The position numbers and the translations under genes were made by a program. This document shows positions 9,492-17,640 of a DNA stretch of 64,000 nt, piece after piece; position 1 is the first letter of the stretch, and each line of letters opens with the position of its first letter. Location: NCBI RefSeq assembly GCF_001282725.1, contig NZ_LN876587.1:1235695-1299694 (forward strand), in the 5' to 3' direction. The notes under the pieces are model-generated. The model was not told the origin of the DNA and made no database searches. It saw only the letters and a list, made by a program, of their open reading frames with translations. The DNA is from Inediibacterium massiliense. Lineage in GTDB: Bacteria > Bacillota > Clostridia > Peptostreptococcales > Thermotaleaceae.

Positions 9492-11675
9492 TTACAATTT
9501 CAAATTTTTTAATGCATCTGCTAAAGCAGTATTGATTGGCTCATCATTTTTCTTCTTTTGATTTTTAAGATATCTATTTACTTCATTTTTTGATAATTTT
9601 CCTTTTGCTTGTTTTTTTCTTTCATTAAATCTAGAAAGTTTTTCTCTATGTCCACATGAACATACAAATATTCTTCCTTCTCCCTCTCCACGAAGCTCTA
9701 ATTTTTTATGACAATTAGGACATCTTGCATTTGTCTTTTGAGAAATATTTTTTTTGTATCCACATTCTCTATCTTGACAAATAAACATTTTACCTTTCTT
9801 GCCATTTACCTCTAACATATATTTTCCACACTCTGGACATCTGACTTTTATCAAATTGTCATGCTTAAATTTTTCTTGACTATTTTTAATTTCATTGACG
9901 ATTATTTTTGTATACTCTCTCATGTGATGAACAAAGTCATCTTTATTGAGCTTTCCTTTAGAAATTTCATCAAGCTTTTGTTCCCATTTTGCAGTTAGAG
10001 TAGGAGAGGTTAGATCCTTTGGAGCCAAATCAAGAAGCTGCTTTCCTTTTGAAGTAATAAAAATATCTTTTCCTTTTTTTTCAATAAGAAAAGTATTAAA
10101 TAACTTTTCAATAATATCTGCTCTTGTAGCTACTGTCCCTAGGCCTCCTGCTTCTTCTATAGTTTTGACTAATTTTTTATTTTCAGTATTCATATATTTT
10201 GCCGGATTTTCCATAGCTAAAAGTAAACTTCCTTCATTAAAAGGTGATGGTGGCTTTGTCTTCCCCTCTGTCATAGTAACTTTTAATATATTTATTGAAT
10301 CTCCTTTATTTATAGAAGGTAATATTTGATCTGTCAAAGATTCTTCGTTTTCTTCCTCAAAATGATTTTGATAGACTTCTTTCCATCCTTGTTTGATGAC
10401 TCTCTTTCCTTTGGCTATAAAAATTTCATCCTCTATTTTTGCTTTTATAGTAGTTTGTTCATATTCAAAAGGAGGATATAAAACAGCTAAAAATCTTTTT
10501 ACAACCAAATCATATATTTTTCTTTCTTTATCACTTAAACTACTTAAAAATACTCTTTGTTCTGTTGGAATAATAGCATGGTGATCTGTTACCTTGTTGT
10601 TATCTACAAATGATTTACTAATTTTTATATCACTTTTTAATATTTTATCACCTATTTTTGAATATTCGGAAATACTGCAAGCTTTGATTCTATCCTTTAA
10701 AGTATCTACAATGTCTAAAGATAAATGTCTAGAATCTGTTCTAGGATATGTTAATACTTTATGACTTTCATAAAGTCTTTGCATGATCGATAATGTTTCT
10801 TTTGCAGAGTATCCAAATATTTTATTTGCATCTCTTTGAAGCTCTGTTAAATTATATAGTTGTGGAGCATAAGTTTTCTTATAAGCTTTATCTATTTCTA
10901 TGACATTTGCATTTTTATTTTTGATAGATTTTATTATTTTTTCACATTTATTTTTATCAAAAGTTTTTATATCCTTTGAATGATGATCCTGCCATACAAG
11001 TTTTACATCTTTTCCGTAAATAGTAATTCCATAAAATTCTCTTGGAATAAAATTTTGAATTTCTTCTTCTCTTTTTAATATCATAGCAAGAGTGGGAGTC
11101 TGCACTCTTCCACAAGATAATTGGGCATTATATTTACAAGTCAGTGCACGTGTAGCATTCATTCCAACAAACCAATCTGCTTCCGAACGAGCTACAGCAC
11201 AATGGTAAAGATTTTCATATTCTTTGGCTGATCTTAATTTAGAAAATCCATCCTTGATGGCTTTTTCTGTAACAGAAGAAATCCAAAGTCTTTTCATTGG
11301 CTTTTTCACATGTGCTTTTTCTATAATCCATCTTGCCACAAGTTCTCCTTCTCTTCCTGCATCTGTGGCTATTACAATTTCTCCTACATCTTTTCTATTC
11401 ATTTGTGCTTTCACAATAGAAAATTGCTTAGAAGTTTTTTTAATTACCACTAAATTTAGACGGGACGGCAACATAGGCAAATCTTCTATTCTCCATGTCT
11501 TATACTTTTCATCATATTTTTCAGGGTCTGCTAATGTAACTAAATGACCTAGTGCCCATGTGACAATGTATTTTTCACCTTCTAAATATCCATTTCCTTT
11601 TTTATTGCAATTTAAAGCTTTTGCTATATCTCTTCCTACAGAAGGTTTTTCTGCAAGTACTAATATTTTATTCAT
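9492..11675 (-). CDS. topB: DNA topoisomerase III
   Basis: A 727-residue type IA topoisomerase: N-terminal Toprim domain with AEKPSVG and the acidic DAGREGE near residue 105, then the four-lobe core with the catalytic tyrosine in TYPRTDSRH near 310, and C-terminal zinc ribbons (CPECGKYM...C and CPNCHKK...C). It relaxes negative supercoils and unlinks replication intermediates. The length and cysteine-rich tail match chromosomal TopB of Firmicutes rather than plasmid forms. It is followed at 4-37 bases by the M16 peptidase. Confidence 0.95.
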   Translation of the reverse strand: MNKILVLAEKPSVGRDIAKALNCNKKGNGYLEGEKYIVTWALGHLVTLADPEKYDEKYKTWRIEDLPMLPSRLNLVVIKKTSKQFSIVKAQMNRKDVGEIVIATDAGREGELVARWIIEKAHVKKPMKRLWISSVTEKAIKDGFSKLRSAKEYENLYHCAVARSEADWFVGMNATRALTCKYNAQLSCGRVQTPTLAMILKREEEIQNFIPREFYGITIYGKDVKLVWQDHHSKDIKTFDKNKCEKIIKSIKNKNANVIEIDKAYKKTYAPQLYNLTELQRDANKIFGYSAKETLSIMQRLYESHKVLTYPRTDSRHLSLDIVDTLKDRIKACSISEYSKIGDKILKSDIKISKSFVDNNKVTDHHAIIPTEQRVFLSSLSDKERKIYDLVVKRFLAVLYPPFEYEQTTIKAKIEDEIFIAKGKRVIKQGWKEVYQNHFEEENEESLTDQILPSINKGDSINILKVTMTEGKTKPPSPFNEGSLLLAMENPAKYMNTENKKLVKTIEEAGGLGTVATRADIIEKLFNTFLIEKKGKDIFITSKGKQLLDLAPKDLTSPTLTAKWEQKLDEISKGKLNKDDFVHHMREYTKIIVNEIKNSQEKFKHDNLIKVRCPECGKYMLEVNGKKGKMFICQDRECGYKKNISQKTNARCPNCHKKLELRGEGEGRIFVCSCGHREKLSRFNERKKQAKGKLSKNEVNRYLKNQKKKNDEPINTALADALKNLKL

Positions 11676-11781
11676 TTTAACAATCCCTTCAAGATTAATA
11701 TATCTAATGTTATCACAAATTTAAAAATAAAACTATAAAACCCTTATTTGAAGTAAATGAAATTCCATTAACAATAAAAAA

Positions 11782-11807
11782 GATACCTACACATATATGT
11801 AGATATC
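11782..11807 (-). terminator. Terminator of the chemoreceptor-like gene
   Basis: GATACCTACA (11782-11791) pairs with TGTAGATATC (11798-11807); the minus strand then runs into TTTTTT. A close relative of the hairpin at 13654-13681. Confidence 0.75.
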
Positions 11808-11828
11808 CTCTATAACTATTTTTTATAT

Positions 11829-12446
11829 TTAAAATCTATTTGCATTCATTTTTAGTTTTTGGACAACAGGATCTAATTGGCTTAATGTCTCATGGGTTTG
11901 TATAAGTACTTTGTTTGAATTTTCAGCTAATTTATTAACCTCTTGAGCTACTACTGCAAATCCTCTTCCATGCTCTCCAGCTCTTGCTGCTTCAATGGAT
12001 GCATTCAAGGATAACATTTTCGTCTGAGAAGTGATACTTGACAAACCACTTAAATTTTGTTTTAAAGCATCATTAATTTTTAGCAACTCATGAATCGCTT
12101 CTAGGTTGGAGTTTTCTACATTTGTTGAAATTCCAATACCAATGGAACCTATTACCTTGTCTTTTAAAACAACAGGGATACATATAGACTTAAATGCATA
12201 ACCATAAACATGGGAAGGTACTTCAACAGTAACCACTTGGTTCGTTGTCATTGCTTTAATAAGTGGATCATCCTTAGATATATCTTGTCCTATCATTGTA
12301 GAAACATCAATTGTTTTTCCTTTTTTATATGCTAAAAATTTTGTTTGATCTGTCAAACACATCATAGCATCTAAATTGAACAAACCCGCAGCAACCTCTA
12401 CCATAAATTTAAGCTTTTCCATATCTTCAATCTGAGTAATTTGCAC
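11829..12446 (-). CDS. Soluble chemoreceptor-like protein, short signalling domain
   Basis: A 205-residue protein without membrane segments. Residues about 10-125 form a sensory (PAS/GAF-like) region; residues about 130-190 contain the methyl-accepting hairpin tip [26 protein letters not shown] complete MCP signalling domain is far longer, so this holds only the tip region and probably cannot form the full four-helix bundle or carry the usual methylation helices. Similar short cytosolic forms with this N-terminus occur in Clostridia. It might couple a cytosolic signal to CheA/CheW or be a degenerate receptor. It stands alone with its own terminator. Confidence 0.75.
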   Translation of the reverse strand: MQITQIEDMEKLKFMVEVAAGLFNLDAMMCLTDQTKFLAYKKGKTIDVSTMIGQDISKDDPLIKAMTTNQVVTVEVPSHVYGYAFKSICIPVVLKDKVIGSIGIGISTNVENSNLEAIHELLKINDALKQNLSGLSSITSQTKMLSLNASIEAARAGEHGRGFAVVAQEVNKLAENSNKVLIQTHETLSQLDPVVQKLKMNANRF

Positions 12447-12786
12447 GCAAATCTCCCCTTTCTTGTTTATATAATTTTTCCTTCAAAATATATATCCCTT
12501 TTGCACTTAAATTCCTTATGAAATTTTTCGTCAAAATTTATCGAATATATTTTACATTGTAACATTTTCATAAAGTCTCAGCTAGTGTTTTTATCTGATA
12601 AAATTCATAAATCAAAATATTTAATATATGTAATATTTTCTTTAAAATGATATTCTTGTAATATCTCCCCACAAAATTTGTCTTATTATACAGTCTAAGA
12701 TATAATGAAGCTGAATCAATACATCTCTTAAAGCATTCATCATACTCAAAATCATTAAGTTGATTTTTATTGGAGGTTTTTATTTT
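12447..12786. other. Intergenic region between divergent genes
   Basis: 340 bases between the divergently read sensor and CPBP protease genes. It holds the protease promoter (12678-12706). A minus-strand ORF of 81 codons overlaps the protease start but lacks a ribosome binding site and was not accepted. Confidence 0.5.
12678..12706 (+). promoter_or_regulatory. Promoter of the CPBP protease gene
   Basis: TTGTCT (12678-12683), a 17-base spacer, and a consensus TATAAT (12701-12706), about 80 bases before the ATG. Confidence 0.55.
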
Positions 12787-13617
12787 ATGGATAAACCAAA
12801 ATATTTTCCTCATATTGGAGAATCTATTAAACTATTATTGATGTATACATTGGTTTTCGGATTCATTTTAGAAATAGGATTTATATTTTTATCAAATTTT
12901 TTTAATATTCCTCCACATGATCCATTAAGGGATTCCCTTTTATCTATAATTCAATTGGTATTACTTATTGTATGGATCAATAGAAAAAACCAGGTAACTT
13001 TTCATGAAATATTTTATTTAGAACAAACTTTTGTTAGCTATATTGTCCCTATGATTTTCATTGTTCTAGGCTTAGGTATAGTTTTGTCAGAATTTGATAA
13101 TTTACTAAGAACAATTTTACCCATGAACAATTTTTGGTTAAATATATTTCATGGTATACATAATACTGACCACGGATTATGGAAGACAATGATAAGAGTT
13201 GCATTCGTTGCTCCTATTGTGGAAGAACTACTATTTAGAGGAATTATATTAAAAGGATTTACAAAACACTATTCCATAAAAAAATCCATTATGGTCTCAG
13301 CATTATTGTTTGGATTGATGCATATGAATCCATGGCAATTTCTAGGGGCATTTATTTGGGGCATTGTTGCTGGCTGGTGGTTTATAAAAACACGTTCTAT
13401 TATTCCTTGTATATTAGGACATGCTTTGAATAATTCATTATCTTTTATAGAAATAGCCATACCAGGATTTAATACCAATTTTATAGAAGTACACTTCCAA
13501 CCTATGTGGTTTGATCTATTAGGAATTATTTTATTAGTAGCAGGATTAGTCCTTCTTTTAAAAAAATTTAGAAACATGGAATATCCAATAGAAGATACCC
13601 TCATTATAGAAAAATAA
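12787..13617 (+). CDS. CPBP family intramembrane glutamic protease
   Basis: A 276-residue protein with about six or more hydrophobic helices and the three CPBP/Abi motifs: EELLFRG (residues 146-152, catalytic Glu pair and Arg), FGLMH (175-179) and HALNN (212-216). Family members are membrane proteases related to CAAX prenyl endopeptidases; in Firmicutes roles include bacteriocin self-immunity and processing of membrane anchors. No bacteriocin gene is visible nearby. ATG 12787 follows GGAGG by 9 bases and begins MDKPKYF; the longer reading frame has no separate site. Confidence 0.9.
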   Translation: MDKPKYFPHIGESIKLLLMYTLVFGFILEIGFIFLSNFFNIPPHDPLRDSLLSIIQLVLLIVWINRKNQVTFHEIFYLEQTFVSYIVPMIFIVLGLGIVLSEFDNLLRTILPMNNFWLNIFHGIHNTDHGLWKTMIRVAFVAPIVEELLFRGIILKGFTKHYSIKKSIMVSALLFGLMHMNPWQFLGAFIWGIVAGWWFIKTRSIIPCILGHALNNSLSFIEIAIPGFNTNFIEVHFQPMWFDLLGIILLVAGLVLLLKKFRNMEYPIEDTLIIEK

Positions 13618-13653
13618 TAACTAAAAAACATAAAAAAATTATACTTAAATAAA

Positions 13654-13681
13654 AAGATACCTACAAATATATAGGTATCTT
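13654..13681. terminator. Bidirectional terminator
   Basis: AAGATACCTA (13654-13663) pairs with TAGGTATCTT (13672-13681) between convergent genes; A- and T-rich runs flank both sides. The stop codon of the acetyltransferase lies within the hairpin. Confidence 0.75.
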
Positions 13682-14123
13682 ATTTTAATCTCATTTCCAT
13701 AGTATTCGGTCTAAAACCCATGGATTGGTAAAACCCAATAGCATAGTCGTTTTCATAAGAAACTATAAGAGTAATTACGCTACATCCATTACTTTTTAGC
13801 CATTGTACATGACGATTCATAAGTTCTTTACCGACTCCTCTTCCTCTTGCTTCCTCTATAACATGAAGAGTCTGCGGCTCCCCATGATTTCCTTCAAAGG
13901 TAGAAATACAATATCCTAATAATTGGTCATCTTCCTCAGCTAGAGTAATTTTTATATGATCTTTATCAAAAGATTGAAAACCATTTATTCTTTCTTCAAA
14001 AACAATATTTAAATAGAGATGACTGAAAAATTTTGATGTCTCTTGATGAAATTTCCTGTTTCTCTCCCACATCTCTTTAATCTTTGAAACCTCATAAAAT
14101 AGTATATCTCTATAACAAACCAT
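13680..14123 (-). CDS. GNAT family acetyltransferase
   Basis: A 147-residue single-domain GNAT enzyme. The acetyl-CoA binding loop is ARGRGVGKELM near residues 92-102, followed by the GFYQSMGF motif near the C-terminus. The substrate cannot be predicted. ATG 14123 has a GGGGG site 8 bases upstream. It is convergent with the CPBP protease and shares its terminator. Confidence 0.85.
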   Translation of the reverse strand: MVCYRDILFYEVSKIKEMWERNRKFHQETSKFFSHLYLNIVFEERINGFQSFDKDHIKITLAEEDDQLLGYCISTFEGNHGEPQTLHVIEEARGRGVGKELMNRHVQWLKSNGCSVITLIVSYENDYAIGFYQSMGFRPNTMEMRLK

Positions 14124-14257
14124 ACATTAGTCCCCCTTTCAATATGATTTAATACCTGTGTTGCCTACTAAACTTTTCAGTTCCATCTCATAAGCCCATT
14201 CAGTATATCTGCAAACACAAGATTTTCATCAACACCGATTTTCATTCCTATGACCTA

Positions 14258-14806
14258 TCATTTCCAATACCCAGAATGATCATATATAATTACACAATTA
14301 TTATAAATTTTACATACTCCTTCATATTTAATACGATTATTTTCTTTAACATCGGTAATATAAACAAATTCAAGATGATTCTCTTCTTCATCTTCAATCC
14401 ATTGACTAGTAATTAAATGTCTATCACTTATAAACTCATTCAACCATACATTCTCATCCGTTTTAAAGCATAAATCATAATTGCAGTTATGAAGTCCTCT
14501 AATTTTAATATCATCGTCTAATTCAATTTCTTCATATATCCTATTCCCATAAAACACTCTGCCTTTGATATGATGATGATTTATTTCTGCCACAACAACT
14601 GTATCTTTAAGATTTTCTTTATCTATAGCATATATTTTTTCAATTTGAGTTTTAAAATCTTTTTCCCTAAAATATATATTTTTTTCATCTATTTTTAAAT
14701 ATCTTACCCATCCATCTGAATATCTTTTGCTAATTTCTTTAAATGGTATATTTTTTTCACCTACTTTAATAGCTTCAGCAAAATCATCTATACTTATTAA
14801 ATACAA
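14258..14806 (-). CDS. Unrecognised protein, start uncertain
   Basis: The frame from TTG 14806 encodes 182 residues with many charged and aromatic residues, acidic patches (WIEDEEENHLEF) and no membrane segment; I do not recognise the family. Coding potential clearly extends upstream: the same frame stays open to a TAG at 14872-14870 and encodes EEIQANQLDKDSVTF just before the TTG. Within that extension an AGAGG site (near 14878) is followed 7 bases later by ATT (14866) in frame, and 10 bases later by an ATG in another frame. Either ATT is the start or a one-base frameshift separates the true ATG from the gene. Confidence 0.55.
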   Translation of the reverse strand: MYLISIDDFAEAIKVGEKNIPFKEISKRYSDGWVRYLKIDEKNIYFREKDFKTQIEKIYAIDKENLKDTVVVAEINHHHIKGRVFYGNRIYEEIELDDDIKIRGLHNCNYDLCFKTDENVWLNEFISDRHLITSQWIEDEEENHLEFVYITDVKENNRIKYEGVCKIYNNCVIIYDHSGYWK

Positions 14807-14989
14807 CGCCTCTGAAAATGTAACTGAATCTTTATCTAATTGATTCGCTTGTATTTCCTCATAAATGTTCTAACCTCTTTTCCAAAATAAATTATATCAA
14901 TGTTAAATAATTATGTCATTTATATATGATGTATTTATAAATAATTTATGGTAAAATGATAGAGTATATTTTCTAGAGGAGTGATATTA

Positions 14990-15400
14990 ATGGACATTAC
15001 GAATTTATTTGCTGTTGGAGCAGCGATTGGTTTAGCAGTTGGAGGAGGTTTTTTATTTTATCATTACAAAAAGAAAAATTTAGAGAAATTATTCACCCAG
15101 ACATATGAAATGACAAAACAAATCCCCAAACAAAAGAAAAATAGTTTTGTACTACTGATGTTTAGAGCATCCCTTTTGTCAGCGAGAAGCAACAAAGATA
15201 AAGCTTCTATTTCCAATAAACTGAACAATCCTAAATATGTAAATATGCAATTAATGCAAATGTCAAATATTCTTAAAGACCAATCCAAAGTACATGATAA
15301 AACAATGAAAAGAGCATTAAATTTACTTAGTGCTTATCAAACATGGGAAATAGCTAAATTGACTAAAGATAAACAAGTGATTCAAGATAAGGCATCATAA
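14990..15400 (+). CDS. Small membrane-anchored protein, function unknown
   Basis: A 136-residue protein with one glycine-rich N-terminal transmembrane helix (about residues 5-25) and a long basic cytoplasmic part, mostly helical (KKKNLEKLFTQTYEMTKQ, later QTWEIAKLTKDKQ). The topology resembles small anchors of unknown role; no family recognised. ATG 14990 was chosen because GAGGAG lies 9-10 bases upstream, while the GTG at 14981 overlaps that site. Confidence 0.6.
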   Translation: MDITNLFAVGAAIGLAVGGGFLFYHYKKKNLEKLFTQTYEMTKQIPKQKKNSFVLLMFRASLLSARSNKDKASISNKLNNPKYVNMQLMQMSNILKDQSKVHDKTMKRALNLLSAYQTWEIAKLTKDKQVIQDKAS

Positions 15401-15407
15401 TAGAATA

Positions 15408-15435
15408 TAGGGATATTTAACAACACATATCCCTA
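15408..15435 (+). terminator. Hairpin after the small membrane protein gene
   Basis: TAGGGATAT (15408-15416) and ATATCCCTA (15427-15435) form a 9-bp stem just after the stop at 15400, followed by CTTTACTTT. A weak T-run makes it a plausible rather than certain terminator. Confidence 0.5.
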
Positions 15436-15494
15436 CTTTACTTTGAAGCTCACTATGATCATCTTCTAGCTCTATCGGAACTCTTTAATGATTC

Positions 15495-15538
15495 ATTTAG
15501 GTTATGATACGATCTTAAATCCTTATCATAACCTAAAT
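15495..15538. repeat. Long inverted repeat in intergenic region
   Basis: ATTTAGGTTATGAT (15495-15508) and ATCATAACCTAAAT (15525-15538) are perfect 14-base inverted repeats with a 16-base loop. There is no T-run on either side, so it may be an mRNA 3' stabiliser, a protein site or a small mobile remnant. Confidence 0.6.
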
Positions 15539-15644
15539 ATTCTACTTATAGTAATTCTCCTCTTATCTTTACTCTACATATTTTAATTAGTAAAATTTCA
15601 GTATTTGAAATATTTTTAAGCCATCATTTCAAACAATCTATATA

Positions 15645-16532
15645 CTACTTATCTAAAAAGCTCATTTGCTTTTCCTCATATTCATTTTTATAACTACTGA
15701 TAATATCTTTCATTTTGTATAATAAATTGAATTTATCACATTCTGCTTTAAAAATTTTCCACAGCTCTGCTGCACGCTTTGAACGACACTCATAAGAAAA
15801 TCTATATTCTTTTATGTATTTTTGACTTGTCCCTTTAAAATGTTCATCTAGCTTTTTTAAAAAATAAAGTCTTTGATTTTGTCTAAGTGTTACACCAAAA
15901 GCAGGATAGACAAATCTTGCTCCATTTTCCTTGGCTAATCTTATAATTCTTAATATATTTTCATTGGTATCTTCAATAAATGGCAATACCGGCATCAGTA
16001 GTATCCCTGTAAAAATCCCATTTTCAGAAAGTTTATGAATCGCATCAAATCTCTTAGATGATACAGCTACATTTGGTTCTACTATTTTGCACAAATCATC
16101 ATCAAAACTAGTTACTGTCATCTTTACAATGATAGGAGAATGTCTTTTAATCCTTTTGAGTAAATCTATATCTCTTGTAATTAAAGGACTCTTTGTAGCT
16201 ATGGAAACACCAAATTCATATCTATCTAATAATTCTAATGCTCCTCTAGTAAGTTTGTATTTCTCTTCAAAGGGATTGTATGGATCCGACATTGAACCTG
16301 TTCCAACTACTCCCTTTTTACGTTTTGATTGAAGTTGTCTTTCTAAAATTTCAAGAGCATTTTTCTTTGCCCTCACTTCATCAAAATTGTCTATATGATA
16401 ACATTCACTCCTGCTGTCACAATAAATACATCCATGAGAACATCCTCTATAGATATTCATATTATAATTACATCCAAACCACTCACCACTACTATAACCT
16501 GATAATATCGTTTTTGCTGATATGTAATCCAT
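15645..16532 (-). CDS. SPL-family radical SAM protein
   Basis: A 295-residue radical SAM protein with the [4Fe-4S] motif CSHGCIYC at residues 31-38, followed by the GTGSMSDPYNPFE and TKSPLITRDIDLL segments characteristic of the Rv2578c/SplB-like group. These proteins resemble spore photoproduct lyase but their reaction is not settled. ATG 16532 has GGAG 6 bases upstream. It is a single gene; upstream lies a vestigial reading frame. Confidence 0.85.
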   Translation of the reverse strand: MDYISAKTILSGYSSGEWFGCNYNMNIYRGCSHGCIYCDSRSECYHIDNFDEVRAKKNALEILERQLQSKRKKGVVGTGSMSDPYNPFEEKYKLTRGALELLDRYEFGVSIATKSPLITRDIDLLKRIKRHSPIIVKMTVTSFDDDLCKIVEPNVAVSSKRFDAIHKLSENGIFTGILLMPVLPFIEDTNENILRIIRLAKENGARFVYPAFGVTLRQNQRLYFLKKLDEHFKGTSQKYIKEYRFSYECRSKRAAELWKIFKAECDKFNLLYKMKDIISSYKNEYEEKQMSFLDK

Positions 16533-16606
16533 TTTGTCTCCTTATTTTTTATATAGTTTCTATATGTTTGTATTTATTGTACATCATAAAATAAGACAGC
16601 AGTGTG

Positions 16607-16672
16607 TCATATTTCAAAAATAGTCATATCTTTTATCATATCTTTCATAATACCAAATTCATGTTTAGCCAT
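16607..16672 (-). pseudogene. Vestigial 5' end of a MAKHEFGI-type gene
   Basis: An ATG at 16672 preceded by a strong AAAGGGGG site opens a 21-codon frame beginning MAKHEFGIM and ending at TGA 16609-16607. The MAKHEFGIM opening is, as I recall, the start of a longer conserved Firmicute protein family; here the frame stops almost at once. After the stop another frame stays open for about 24 codons. I read it as a truncated relic, or less likely a leader peptide. Confidence 0.4.
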
Positions 16673-16805
16673 ATCATCCCCCTTTTATACAAAATATTCA
16701 GATTTGTAAAACTTATCTGCAGAAACGATAGATAATATATGTTTAAAATGGTACAATATAGAAGATATTTTTGTTTATCATTTACAAATAGTGAGGAGGT
16801 ATACA

Positions 16806-17582
16806 ATGGCTGAAAGAATGAAAAACAAGGTTGTGATTGTTACTGGAGGTGCGAGAGGTATAGGAAAAGGTATTTCTCATGTTTTTGCAAGTGAGGGGGC
16901 AAAGGTTCTAATCGTAGTAAGAAGTGAAGATGATGCTAAAAAAGTTATAGAAGAAATTAAAATCAATGGTGGTGAAGCATCTTATTTTTTAGGAGATGTT
17001 AGTAATCAAAAAGATATGGATAATATGGCTAAAGCTTGTATTGAACGCTATGGTAAAATTGACATACTTTGTCATAACGCAGGCATATTTCCAGAAGTAA
17101 GATTAGAAAATATGACTCTTAAAGATTGGGAACTAGTGAACAATGTAAACTTAAAGGGAACATTCCTAGCTGTAAAAGCTTGTATGCCTAATATGATAGA
17201 AAATCAATATGGAAAAATAGTAATTACTTCATCAATTACTGGAAACAAAACAGGCAATCCTGGATTAGCTCATTATGCTGCAACAAAAGGTGGAGTAAAT
17301 GGATTTATAAAAACTGCTGCTATTGAACTAGCTAAACATAATATTACAGTAAATGGTGTAGAGCCTGGAAATATAATGACTGAAGGTATGGGTAGTCAAT
17401 TAGGAGAAGAGTATATCAAAGCTCAAGAAGCTTCTATACCAATGGGTAAATTAGGTGAGCCAAAGGATATCGCTTATGCTGCATTATTTCTAGCTAGTGA
17501 TGAAGCTAAGTACATTACTGGACAAACAATCGCTATTGATGGTGGACAAACTCTCCCAGAATCTATGTTTGCAGTTCACTAA
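16806..17582 (+). CDS. SDR family oxidoreductase, UcpA-like
   Basis: A 258-residue short-chain dehydrogenase. The cofactor loop TGGARGIGKG is at residues 13-22, NAG at 91-93, catalytic S143, Y157 and K161 (YAATK). The C-terminal IDGGQTLPESM resembles UcpA of enterobacteria, a furfural-type aldehyde reductase, but the substrate here is unknown. ATG 16806 follows GAGGAGG by 7 bases; the longer frame begins inside that site. It is single, with a strong terminator shared with metH. Confidence 0.88.
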   Translation: MAERMKNKVVIVTGGARGIGKGISHVFASEGAKVLIVVRSEDDAKKVIEEIKINGGEASYFLGDVSNQKDMDNMAKACIERYGKIDILCHNAGIFPEVRLENMTLKDWELVNNVNLKGTFLAVKACMPNMIENQYGKIVITSSITGNKTGNPGLAHYAATKGGVNGFIKTAAIELAKHNITVNGVEPGNIMTEGMGSQLGEEYIKAQEASIPMGKLGEPKDIAYAALFLASDEAKYITGQTIAIDGGQTLPESMFAVH

Positions 17583-17599
17583 ATCATTCTATTAGTAAA

Positions 17600-17634
17600 A
17601 TCATCTCATAAAAATAAGATTATGAGATGATTTT
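17600..17634. terminator. Bidirectional terminator
   Basis: AAAATCATCTCATAA and TTATGAGATGATTTT form a 15-bp stem between the convergent SDR and metH genes. Confidence 0.85.
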
Positions 17635-17640
17635 ACTTCT

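Noticed and set aside
12568-12813. Minus-strand ORF of 81 codons
   Set aside because: No ribosome binding site, and its start overlaps the well-supported CPBP protease start on the other strand.
17068-17073. TTGACA on the plus strand
   Set aside because: Inside the SDR coding sequence with no -10 partner.
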